Assembly: GCF_945859705.1 (NCBI RefSeq)
Contig: NC_079136.1
Coordinates: 116,743,028-116,807,027, forward strand
Source of the DNA: Episyrphus balteatus
Lineage: Eukaryota; Arthropoda; Insecta; Diptera; Syrphidae
Length of the DNA stretch: 64,000 nucleotides
Reading direction: 5' to 3'
The position numbers and the translations under genes were made by a program. This document shows, piece after piece, positions 24,111 to 35,277 of this stretch. The stretch's first letter is position 1, and the number at the start of each line of letters is the position of its first letter. The notes below the pieces were generated by a model. That model was not told the origin of the DNA. It worked only from the letters and a program-made list of their open reading frames with translations, and did no database searches.

Positions 24111-25685
24111 TGCGTTCTACCGGTCATATAACTTATCATACAAACAGTTGATAGAGACTCATGATTACAATTATTTCTTGTTATTTGGAAACTGTTGTAC
24201 CACCCACCCAATTCATGACCGTAATCTTATATCGTTTTGTAATATTTACTAAAGAAAAAAAAAACTCACTCATCCATGTTTTCGTTCGGAAGGAATTTGC
24301 CTGAGTGGAACTGCTACTTCCATTTGGTTGCTACTGTACACCATCATAGATTGTACCTATATGTTTGTGTGTGTGTGTGTGTATGTGTGTGTATTGGCAC
24401 TTCTTCAGAAATCGGCTTCTATATACCATAAATCGTATTGCCTCTGTGTCGATCTGTCAACGTTTTCTTGAATGGAAGCAGAAAAGCGGACGACTTCTTG
24501 GAGTCATCACCCGCACTTTTCAATCCCGCAACGTTCAATGTTTTCGCATATTATATCCCCCTGGGGGAGATGGAGAGTTCATACAAATCATGTAAACACG
24601 GTGTAACGAAGTGAAGTGTAAGTATGCGCACCCTGATGACATTCACTTCGGTATTCGGTTTGCAATTTGTTTTCAATTTTTTTCTTTTTCTCCTTTTTTG
24701 TTGTTGCTTTTTACTTCTTTTGTCAGGGAACTCCTCTGAATCCTGTGAGTCCTCCTGACCCTGAGTTCTTCGTCTTTTCTTCAATTTTCCTTTGAACTGG
24801 CTTTCTGTATTAAAATGATGATGATGATGATGATGGGGGAGTGATCGATGGTTAAACATTGCGCCCCACCAAACACACATCGCATCACGTCAGTCATGAT
24901 GATAAAAAAAAAAAAAATATAATACGGAAAAGGACACCCTTTCTACGGGTTTAACGTTGGTGGAGCTAAAGGACTTAACTTCTCGTGTTTTACGAGTGTG
25001 TGTATAGGTGTGTGTGTGTGTTGTATGATTCCTGGAAAAAAATAAATACATCGTTGATGGAAGGAAAAACAAGTTCCTTTTAGGTTTTCCCTTCTTTTTC
25101 CATATTTTTTTTTTTTCATTTTCTTTCTTGTCTTTATAAAATTTTTGATTTTTTTAAATTGACTGTAAGTTCGTTGAAACGAAAAATTGAATGAAATTAT
25201 TGGCAACATTGACAGTGTGTATCAAGGGAGCATTGAGCAGGATGATTGTGGTGTCAGAGAGAGAAAGATTGCATAAGGCTTGCGAGTAGTCGAAGTCTTT
25301 CAGGAAAAGTGTGTTTGTTCTATGCTACTATAGTGTATACACAAGATATTGGGTGGTAGTCGCGTATAAATTATGTTTGGAGGCACCAAGTTGAAATAAA
25401 AAAGCATTACAAATCTTATAAAAAAGGGAAAATTATAAGCAAAATATTTGAAAGAATTTAAAGAAGACGAATTTATTGAAGCACTTTAGACATATTTTTA
25501 CATTCTTTATATTATTCGTTTTATTATTTGTTGTGCCATCAAAAAGAACGTAAAGGAATTCAATTCGCGGATGTAAGGAAGGGAAACGCGATCTGTGGCA
25601 TAAAAGAGCTGGAGGAAATAAAAATAAAACAACTATTTCCAAAAATCAGGTGAGGACACTATTTAATAAAAGGTAATTGAATTTT
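24111..25685. other. Mostly non-coding spacer with (GT)n and (GAT)n microsatellites
   Basis: A short GT-rich microsatellite lies at about 24,364-24,393 and a GAT/ATG run at about 24,816-24,836. Long T/A tracts surround them. One low-confidence exon candidate on the reverse strand is listed separately. Confidence 0.55.
24551..24859 (-). CDS. Very tentative exon candidate: basic, Ser/Glu/Lys-rich low-complexity peptide
   Basis: The reverse frame is open for about 100 codons. It reads a His run (from the GAT microsatellite), then a polar stretch with TQGQEDSQDSEEFPDKRSKK followed by QQQKRRKRKK. This resembles a nuclear-localization-rich disordered segment. A possible acceptor, TTTTAATACAG, lies just before the polar part. 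However, the basic residues come from A-rich low-complexity DNA, the frame ends without a domain, and no adjoining exon is visible. Chance is the more likely explanation. Confidence 0.15.
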   Translation of the reverse strand: MFNHRSLPHHHHHHHFNTESQFKGKLKKRRRTQGQEDSQDSEEFPDKRSKKQQQKRRKRKKLKTNCKPNTEVNVIRVRILTLHFVTPCLHDLYELSISPRGI

Positions 25686-25689
25686 TAAA

Positions 25690-26112
25690 GAAAAAAAAAT
25701 TATTGACCACCGCACCACAGCCGCACCACCCCCGTGGAAAATTTCGCCACACCACCGCCTCATCACAGCAGCACTAATTCATTTTGTATGAAAAAATTCG
25801 CTGCACCACATCGCCTCATCACCACCGCATGGCTTTTTGACCGCCGCACCATGTCCGCAAAAATTATAAACTGCAGCACCACGTATGAAAAAATTTGCTG
25901 CACCATGACACATAACTTTGTATTGAAAAATAAAAAAAAAAAACAAAAAACTATGCAGACGTGTCGGTCGTGCGGAGCTCGGTGGTGCAGCGAATTTTTT
26001 CATACAAAATTAAATGGTGCGGTGACGGCTGTGCGGTGCAATATAAATTTTTGATCACGGTGCGGACGTGGTGCAGCGATGGTGCAGCGGTATTCCATTT
26101 TTACTCGGGAAA
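25690..26112. mobile_element. Foldback-type non-autonomous element (copy 2 of the 19.2-kb family)
   Basis: A perfect 29-bp inverted repeat (25,781-25,809 and 25,982-26,010, containing GAAAAAATTCGCTGCACCAC) surrounds 172 bp. Outside it, CACCGCACCACAGCCGCACC on the left faces GGTGCGGACGTGGTGCAGCG on the right. The left end and the right end TTTTTACTCGGGAAAA match the element at 19,171-19,752. No open frame has coding character. The transcript or single strand could form a long hairpin. Confidence 0.75.
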
Positions 26113-28954
26113 ACAAAAGCCTGTATAAAAAACATTCTCTCCCCACTTTGATTGTATTGTTATTTCATTCGATACTGTGCCTTTGCAAAAAAATTTTCAA
26201 GAAAAAAAACCTTACCTTTAAACATGATACACCTTTGCCCACACAATGTATATTAAAAAATGACGTTGACAAGAGGTAGTGTGGTGTATCGAAATTGAAT
26301 CCAATTTTTTTTTTTTGCTTTTATTTTTTATTTTTCCCATCTTCCTCTCCATCTGCATTTATTGGGCCCATCCTTTTTCCTTGAGCTGCAACAATTTTTA
26401 CTCGAATTTTCTTCATTATGTTCCCAACAATTCTTCTTGATCTGCTTAAAATTGTTTCGATTGTATTTTTTTTTTTCATTTTCTTTTTTTTTGTTCAGAA
26501 AATGAGAAGAAAACCCTTTTTTCCTCCATATCGATGACGACTGATTGGAAGGATTAAGACAGAATTCCCAATAAACATTATAGCATTTGTAGGTTGGGAG
26601 CAACAGAAATGATATCAAAATGAAATTTACTCTCGAATTCCCTTACTTCACATACACAACTCGTCGTTACATTAAAAAATAATATTTTAAGAAAAAAAAA
26701 AAAAACAAACAGGACAAAAAAAAGAAGATATTTTTCCCGAGCAGGAAATAAGCGGATATCAACCATTTACCAATTTCTTTTTATTTTGTGTCCTACTAGC
26801 TATTATATGGATGTCCTGAATCTCCTTGGCTTCATATCCTCCCGACACACATAACTCATACATTTTTGTTTCGCGCTACAACGAAGACCATTACTTTTGT
26901 TCAACAGAATAAATTTATTATATTTTATTTTGTTTTTGTTGTATTTTTTTTGGTTGTTTGTCTTTTTTTGATGTCAGAGGATAGCAAAAGGATATATATG
27001 GCAGTTTTCTTTTCGTATGGCAAAAGGCGAGTCCTTTAATTTTCTTTCTAGTAAATCTCAAATATATGGTTGAGAAGAAGTATAGAGGAAGGTTTAGTGT
27101 ATAAATATAGCTAAGTTCATTGGAGAGAATGATGTGGTAAATTAAAAAGAACAAACAACAAAGAAAATGAGAAGGTTTGGAGCCTATACCTACACATATC
27201 CAACCTACAACAAGGATATATGGAGTACAGATGGATATGAAGGATATAGAGAAAATGTCTTTGATTCAATTTCAGATGAGAGATGTGGATGTTAAAAGAT
27301 GGAAGGAATTTCAAGCAGGATAATTACAAAGAAGCTTAATGGTCTCTAAATTAGACAGAACTTTGTGTTTATGTCCCCACATATACACCCACACATGTAC
27401 ATTTCACACACAATATTTCTTGCGAAATTGTTAATATATGTAAAAAAAAAAAAACAACGAGAAATGGGTTTTTAACGTGTGGGTTATATGAAAATTACGA
27501 TGAGTAGTTTAACGTATTGAAGAAGATTCAATTAAGAAAATTGACTTAGCGGAAAATTCAAAATATCGAAAAAAACTAAAGAAACTATTAAAGAAAAACT
27601 TAAGACACGCGGCGAAACTTATAATTTTGGTTGAATGGAAATTAAATTTTGGCTGGGAGAAGGGAACTCAAAATCAGTCAAGCGTTGATACAATATTCTT
27701 TGGTTATACAAAGGCGAATTCTTTGCTAATCCATCAAAGGTGTTCTGTTAACTTAAGAAAGTAAGTTCCAACTTCTACTCGGTTGATTGTTTTTTTTGTG
27801 TGCGGCTAACCACAATTTAGAACTGGGGATCTAATATTCTAAATTTCTATTTCATATATTTTTTAGACAACAAAATAAATTTAAAAGGAGGAATTTGTGC
27901 ATTTTAGATAAATAAAATATTTCCACATCACAAAAAAATAAACTAAGGAAAATTGTTTCAGCCGTTTAAAAAAAAAAATATTTTTTTTTTTCAAAATTAA
28001 ATTTGGTACCTCTAATTCACTAATCATTCAGAAAATTCACATTTTGAAAAATTGATTTTTCAAAAAAACAAATTGAAGTTTTTTTTTTTAATTTCTATGA
28101 GAGATACCGTTTATAACTTCTCAAAAAATATAATTTTTATTTAAAAAGTTATGTGCAACAGAGGACACATTTTTTTAATTCAAAATCCTTACATCCATCT
28201 TAAATTAAAACATTTTTTGTATTTTGGCAATATGCCAATGACCGTTAGTTTTGGTTCGAAAAAAAATAATTCAATTTCCACTCTATTGAATAATTCAAAA
28301 CCCTTCACTACTAAGTTTGAAGCAAATCGCCTGAGATAGAGACAGAATTTCGCATTTTCATGTCTCACGATTTTTTTTAACGCATTCTAAACTTGCTCTA
28401 TAGTATCTACATCTCAAGTAATAATTGAAAACAAAACATTTCATGGACATTTTAAACGAATGGAAAGAAAAATTTTTTTAGATACCTACTTCATGCATAG
28501 AAAAATTAAAAAAAAAAAAAAATTGATTTTTTCAGTAGTACGCTTTTCCTTAAAACTTCATAATAATATATGAAGTGGTTTTAAATTTAAATTTAAGGAT
28601 TTGTAAACTAATATATTTAACCTTAAAGTTCTGATTTCAAACTCGCAATAGGACCATTTTTAACTTAAATAGACTCTCTCAAAAACACCTAAGAAAATTC
28701 GAAATTTTTTTTGGCCCATATACTTTTTCCATGCATCTAAATTGTATTGAAAGTTTCACACTTCTATGACATGACAGCACATGTTTTCCAGTCCTTATAG
28801 AGTCTTTCGAAGTCTTCAACACCACAGATAAAACAAAATTTTTAATTTATTTTTATTGTAATTATTATATACTTCAAAAAGGGAAAGCTCTATTAAGGCT
28901 TTTTTTTTTTGAAAATTCCATCTTTTTGGAACTCAGACAAAACTTCGAACATAC
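26113..28954. other. AT-rich non-coding DNA
   Basis: Long A/T homopolymers, particularly around 26,300-26,700 and 27,960-28,560. No supported gene, RNA or structured repeat was found. Short open frames are low-complexity F/K/N-rich translations. Confidence 0.6.
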
Positions 28955-28962
28955 TATACATC
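28955..28962. repeat. 8-bp target-site duplication, left (TATACATC)
   Basis: Identical to 30,355-30,362, directly abutting the CAGTG terminus of the hAT-like element. Confidence 0.9.
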
Positions 28963-30354
28963 CAGTGGCGTATCCAGCAAAAAAATTTGAAGGTGACTGG
29001 AAAATTTTTTCAAAATTTCTTAGAGGGTATAAATGTACGAAAAATGTTTCTTTCTTTTTTATTCACCTTTGATTGAGAGTAAAGTGTTGCGGTACTGAAA
29101 GTGGTATACCTAGTTGCATTTTACTGATCTCGACAGCTTCGTATTGTCTTCTCCTTTTACATTCAAAGTCGTGTTTCATCAAAGGGGTTAAATCATACTT
29201 CTTAAAAAAACACTTTATTTCGTGCTAAATTCAAAACAGTTTACAGATTTATTCCTATCACGTCTAGGTTTTAAGCTATACTCATCACTATTTTCGATAT
29301 AAACGTCCATGTTCTGCGACAGCAGAATTGAATTGAACTCACGTTCCAATTTCACGTGAAATTTAATATCATATTCTTCATTTTGATTGATTTCCAAAAC
29401 TTCGAAATTGCTCCGAACTGGAGGATCATCCATTTTTATTTTGTTTCCAAAGTGAAATTATTGTTTCTTTGAACATGGATGCAAATTCATTGGCAATTTT
29501 AATGGAAAAAAGTAGAGTTTAAAAGAACAAATAAGAAGACACATTACGCGAGACAAATCAAATAAATATGTACCTAAGTGAAATGCAGAACATAGGCGAT
29601 ATTATTGCAAATTTTTTAAAGAAAAATGAATTACATAGGTAATTTCAGAATCAATGAAAAAGGCACCAAATTCACGAACAGAAACAGAGTGAATTGAATT
29701 CGATCAGAAAATCTAAATGAGTGAAAAAATGCAGACTGAACACCTAATTTCACTTCAGGCAAGTGAATGGGCAAAAAGTGTATAGTCTCAAAAACTAATT
29801 TTCAATGAAATTCTTTTTGATGTTTAATCCGAAATATGTATATATTTTTTCGAAAAATGTTTTTTTTTTTTTTTTAATCCAAATCAGTAGCGCAAATTGG
29901 AATATGCTTAAAGAAACCATTAGTTATGTGGACCACTAAGATTTTGACATATCAAACATTTCTATTTCCAATATTTTTGAGAAAAAAATTATTTTTGAAA
30001 AAAAAAAAAAATAAATATGCATACCTAAGACGATAAAATACGGCATTTTGAGATTGCATAAGAAGTTTTGCAAAATTAAACGGTCATGTAATTCGACGTC
30101 AAAATACTAAAAAAAAAAAAATAATCTGAAGAATTCCGAATTGGACTTAAATCCAAAAAAAAATAACCACAACCCTCAACCCTCAGAATTTGGAGGGGAC
30201 TCGACCATCTGAGCTGCCTCTAAATCTCTAAGATTTACGAGCAAGTTTCAGTTAATCATGTACATTATGATGAAATCAGCTAAATAATAACATGATCTTG
30301 AAGGCTTGGGGGGGGGGGGGGTGGTCATTTAGCCCCCTCCTCAATACCTCACTG
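28963..30354. mobile_element. hAT-superfamily-like element, 1,392 bp, non-autonomous or decayed
   Basis: The left terminus is CAGTGGCGTATCCAG. The right terminus, reverse-complemented, is CAGTGAGGTATTGAG (11 of 15 match). Both ends are bordered by the same 8-bp sequence TATACATC. CA(G)TG ends plus 8-bp duplications are the hAT signature. The interior carries a short decayed reverse-strand open frame (29,063-29,433), a run of 14 G at 30,308-30,321 and otherwise AT-rich DNA. It is much too short for a full transposase, so it would depend on a relative elsewhere. The perfect duplication suggests a fairly recent insertion. Confidence 0.88.
29063..29433 (-). pseudogene. Decayed open frame inside the hAT-like element
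   Basis: The frame starts at an ATG in good context (AAAATGG) at 29,433 and runs 72 codons (begins MDDPPVRSNFEVLEINQNEE, rich in charged residues) to a TAA at about 29,215. A second reverse frame then continues a protein-like reading of about 50 codons (includes HDFECKRRRQYEAVEISKMQ) to a TGA at 29,063-29,065. One frameshift near 29,215-29,235 would join them. Balanced amino-acid composition in such AT-rich DNA suggests former coding sequence. I do not recognize the product; it may be a captured fragment or a remnant of the element's own gene. Confidence 0.4.
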
Positions 30355-30362
30355 TATACATC
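30355..30362. repeat. 8-bp target-site duplication, right (TATACATC)
   Basis: Identical to 28,955-28,962. Confidence 0.9.
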
Positions 30363-33300
30363 ACCCACAGTTTTTTGAAAGCCAAACCACAGTTGCATAG
30401 TGAAATCTTAAGTCTCCTCAATGTTTTTAAAATTGAAATTAAATTTAGTTGTTTTTAATGCTCTGAATCTCAATCTCATCTGGGGCCTTTTTAATGCGCC
30501 GAATAAGTACTGACTTCCCTTGGAATTGGAAGTCTACATTTAAATGGGAAATTTTAAATGTGTAACAATGTAATGTCACAAAAAAAAATACTCGAGTTTT
30601 TACCTAAGATCATTAGAATATAAAAATGTAGGTATTACAAAATTAATTTTTCAATTTTTTTTTTTTTTTTTGCAAACATACAACCGATTATTTAAAGGTA
30701 TTGGTTTATTCTATTCAACGTTCCTAAGTGAGTCAAAATAATGATGACAGAAATTTTAATAATAATGAAATGTCTGTGCATAGAAATACAGTAATTATAT
30801 CCAACATTTTTTAACAAATCACAAATTAAATTAATAAAGTAACATTATAGCTTGTCAAAATCAGTTATGTGAAATATTTTAAATTAAAATTTGATGTCTG
30901 ACCTGTTTTCAAATGTTATATGTTATAGAGCGCATTATTTTAATTTAATTTACTCACTCCACAAAAAAAAATAAAACAATAAAAATGAGGTTAAAACTAA
31001 AAGAAAACTTCATATCCTGGAAACTATCATTTACATTGTACATTTTTCATGTTGGATGAATCCGTTGAATTTTTGCAAAAAAAAAATTAAAAAAAAAAAA
31101 CGTATTAATTAAGTTCAATTTACTATATAGAGGACATTCTGAGGAGCATCATTTTTTTTTGTACACTTTTTTTTTTTATATTTCGTTCAAGTCTGCATCT
31201 TTTGTTACTAATTTAATTAGATTTTGCTGTTGTCTCAACTCATTAAAAGGAAGAGAGCAAAAAAAAAGACACCATTAGATCATACACACACATATCTATA
31301 TCTAGATCTGCTACTCTAAATCCTTTCAAAGGACTCTCGCGGATGAAATAAAATAATTATCACCACACCGACTCATTTCTGTGTTTCTTGGTGGGGTTTA
31401 GATGAGTCTGACAGAAACTCTTCATCACGGTTTGTTTGACCCCAATTGATGTTTGCTGCGCCTATACAAAAGGATATACAATATACATATACATATAATT
31501 CTTGTTATAACCAAATAAAAATAAGAGCCTGGCTGGGATTGTGCAATGCAATGCAATGTACATAATGGACCAGGCAGCAAGCTCCCCATTTTTTTTTTTT
31601 TTTTTTTTTTGATTTGTTCAAAATGGCACACACAAAAAATATGAAAACTACAAAAAAAAGTGAGGAATGAGTTTGGTCTTTGGGGGAGAGAGAAAAAAAA
31701 AAAAAAAATACACCACAAAACTATGCTGCCGCGCGTTTTATGAAAGGATTCAACCAGCACACTTGTGATTGTGCATAGGGTAATACGGACTCCATCTCAT
31801 CTGCTCAACCATCATAATCCACCAAGCTAGCTGATGCTTCATAAAAATTAGTGTGACCAGCTGATTTGTGTGAAAATTGTTAATAATTTTGTGATTTTTT
31901 GAAAAGTCTGAAATAGCAGACTTCATTGTAAATCAATGTCTTCAGAATAAAAAAGCCAATCGAAAATGTCAGACATCAAACTGAAACGTTCCGATATCAC
32001 AGACGGTAACATAAATTACAATTCGGAAAATCAGGCGTTAGCATACATCATTACACTGTGTTACCAAATAAAAATCATGTTAAGTATGAAATTTTTCATA
32101 GACCCTCAAAATTTCAAGTTATCGCCAAAAAACCGTTTTTCAATATTTTTAAAATTTAAAGATTTTTTACTCAGTCATTTTTCTGTCAATTTCAATTTTT
32201 TTTACAGTTCTAAACAAATGAATACTTGTTCCTTTTGAAAATATTTTTATATTTTATTCAAGCACCAAATTGGGTATAGATTTTATGGACTGAATCTCAA
32301 AGTACAACATTTTTTACCGGTTTTTTAGAATCCGGATACCGTTTTAAGCTACATTTTGTGTTTTAAAATTTTTTTTGTAAAAAGTTTTATTGTTCTATTT
32401 TTATACTAAATCAAATAAGTTTCTATTCATAAAAATCAGTTAAAAATTGTGGAAGTTATGATTTTTTTACTCGAGAAAGATATTTCAATTTATTGCAAAA
32501 AAACAACAATTTTCATCATTTTTTGCAATTTCCTCAAAATTTTGAAGGTGTTTGGGCAAAGCTGACTTCAGATTCAGCATGTCAGGTTCGGTCAAAAGTA
32601 TTGGCACTTTTTTTTTTGAGCTTGTTTTATCATGGTCAAGAAAAAATGAACAGCATTTAAAATTTATATCAAAACAACCAAAAACGATATCAAAATTTTT
32701 CAAACGTTATTATGATGGTTACAGTTACGATAAAGGGCTCATTTTATAGATAGTTAAAAGTGCTATAAATCATTCTTGAAGAAGATCCCAAACAAATATA
32801 AATTTCTTCAGATATTTGAAAAAAAATGTCATTTTGTCCTATAACCTTGCATTTTTTAAATAATTTCATTGTGAATAAGTCTGTCCTTGGACATTTTTGG
32901 TTTAAATGAGTAAAAATGGAACTATAAAATAAAAACGGAACCAACCTCTTTTCCAAGATGGCGGCTGTTCCCGATGTCCTATCATCCCAAAAAAGTCCGT
33001 CCATCCATTCGATCCGTATTTATAAAAATGCACACACATACAAAAAATTGCACACAATTCCATAAGGATGCAAATAAATTTTTTTTGTTTGTCATACTTA
33101 GTTTATATTAAATCAATACCTCGAAGTCGGTTTCCTTTAAAAGTCTAAAAGTTAGTAATTAATCCGATTTTATCGAGTTTTAAAAACTTGCTTTTAACTA
33201 AAAAAAAAAAGTCAAAAATATAGAAAATGTGCTATTTTTGGAGAAGGTATATTTAAGTCGTTTATTGACAAAATACAGTACAAATTTCATTCATCTACCT

Positions 33301-33837
33301 ATTAAAACAAAAAAGTTATAACAAGTTGAATGTTCATGTCGCGTTTCCGTTTCATCTAGTTTCAATTCACTACGATACTATAAAGAAGTTTTCACTTCAA
33401 AAAAATTAAAAATTGCATATTATTAAAGGATTTTACCTCTACTTTATTTTATTAGTAAAAATTTTGGACATACCGGCTTCATAGGTACACAAAATGCCCA
33501 TTGATTTAGTAAAAAAAATAAAATCCTCAATTTTTTAACTTTTTTTCTATGATTTTAGGTTAGAATTGTAGTTGAAAATAATTTTTAAAATTTTTTAACC
33601 ATCTTAACTTGACAGAAAATTAAATTTGCTATGAAAAGTGTCTATGAACCATTTCAAAGTTAGGCTTGGTTTTTGAGTTAAATAAAAAAAAAACTGAAAA
33701 CCGACCAGTGTTGCCGTTTTCTCAGAAATGCACAAATGAATTTAGTAGCACTTTTGGCTGGTGTATTCTTTTATGCCAAGGAATCATATTCAGCAATAAA
33801 AACTCTTGAACGAATTTGTTCTATTTCTGCTCTGGAG
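30363..33837. other. AT-rich non-coding DNA
   Basis: Numerous homopolymers, notably T20 near 31,591-31,610. A reverse frame at 32,485-32,703 reads a partly protein-like peptide but contains a long lysine run from poly-T and no recognizable domain. AAGATGGCGGCTGTTCCCG near 32,955 stands out as GC-rich. No gene is supported. Confidence 0.55.
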
Positions 33838-33842
33838 CTACG
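33838..33842. repeat. 5-bp target-site duplication, left (CTACG)
   Basis: Directly precedes the CACTATG terminus and is repeated at 35,273-35,277. Confidence 0.82.
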
Positions 33843-35272
33843 CACTATGGGACCAAACGATGTAAATCATCTCAAAATTCCATAACTTTTTTGTTTCTTA
33901 ATATTTTTGTTTGAAATTTGGCACAAATATACTACAATATATATGCTTCAATATGAAATAAAAATCAGAACTAAAAAAGTTATGTATGTATTTATTATAA
34001 CATTTTCAAAAACATAAATTATGAAAAAAAGCTCAAATTCATCAATTAATGGCTTAATTCATATACAAAATTATATTTTAAGTAGTTGTAATTTGTGTTA
34101 AATATAAGTGAAGTTATCCTATATATAATATTTATTGATAAGAAAGCAAAAATTAAAAGATTATTAATTCAAAAAAAAAAAAAAAACATACGAATGAAAG
34201 ATGATATAAAATTCATTGTAGGTAGAATTTATTTTATTATTTTAAAAATAAATTGTACATTTTGAAACTGGTTTATCATTTTTATAACTTGCCTAGTTAT
34301 CAAAGTTTTCAAAAAAAGTATACAAAATTCGGAAATTGAAGTTAGGATGAAAGATACTATAATTTGAATTCAACAAAACAAGGTTTTTCAGAGTAAAAAA
34401 AAAAAAACAATAAAAAACATAGGCTTTTGTTTAAACTAATTTGTAGCGAAATAATTTTTTTTTATTTGTCAATTGTTCTTAATTGTCAATTATTGTTTTT
34501 GTAAAAAAAACAAAAATAAAATATGAACAGCGGAAGCAAAATACTGTTTTAAAGTAGGAATTTTTCGAAATTTCACAAGAAGTGCATTTAATAGAAAACC
34601 GTAAATATTTGGGATAGACAAGTTACCAAATTTTAAGAGCCCTTTAAATAGCCTATCAGAATATTTCATTTGAATCATTAATTTTGAGACACCCTGTAGA
34701 TGACAGTAAAAAAAGATTTGCAAACATTTTTTTAAAATTTTTATTTTATACATTTTTGACCGTAAATAAAAATGGCGCAATTATGCGCAAAATTTTATTT
34801 TTATTCATTAATTTTGAGTAAAATGAGATTCTAAATTCATTCATAACTCGACATCGGCAGTCGTCGGCAAAGGAGAAATCTACAATTGAAAATTAAAGTT
34901 GTCCAAATTACTTCCCATTAATTGTTATTTTTTCTAAGCAATCAATTTAAAGTACATTCAAAAACAAACAACGGATTTGTAAAGAAGAGATTCTAACCTT
35001 TTTATTGATATACAACACTTATAAGGTTTCTTCACAAACTTCTAAGAAAACTAAGTTTAAACTGTTATATAAAATTGAACGAAAAACAATAAAAATTGAA
35101 ATGTAAGGTCCGAGACTCATTTTAAGTACTTTTATCCAAAATATATTAAAAACGATGTATTCTATCATAATGGCGCACATTTCTATTATGTTAAACAATC
35201 ATTACTTTTTTGAAATGATCACATTTGTTAAAACCAATTTTGAGATGGTTTTGGTCGTTTGGTCCCATTGTG
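33843..35272. mobile_element. Transib-like DNA transposon, 1,430 bp, non-autonomous
   Basis: The left terminus begins CACTATGGGACCAAACGA. The right terminus, reverse-complemented, begins CACAATGGGACCAAACGA. Over 37 positions the ends agree at 32. Both fit CACWATG, the Transib terminal heptamer, which resembles the CACAGTG heptamer of RAG recombination signals. A GC-rich 5-bp duplication (CTACG) flanks the element, as is typical of Transib. Inside are only AT-rich DNA and short frames, so no transposase is present. An internal GAGACACCCTGTAG near 34,687 resembles a mariner-type end and may mark a nested fragment. Confidence 0.82.
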
Positions 35273-35277
35273 CTACG
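35273..35277. repeat. 5-bp target-site duplication, right (CTACG)
   Basis: Copy of 33,838-33,842, immediately after CCCATTGTG. Confidence 0.82.

Noticed and set aside
32485..32703. 72-codon reverse frame with some protein-like text
   Set aside because: Contains a run from poly-T and has no recognizable motif; it may be a fragment of an unidentified repeat but cannot be supported.
34490..34780. 96-codon reverse frame inside the Transib-like element
   Set aside because: Lys/Leu/Phe-rich and short; no resemblance to the Transib catalytic core.
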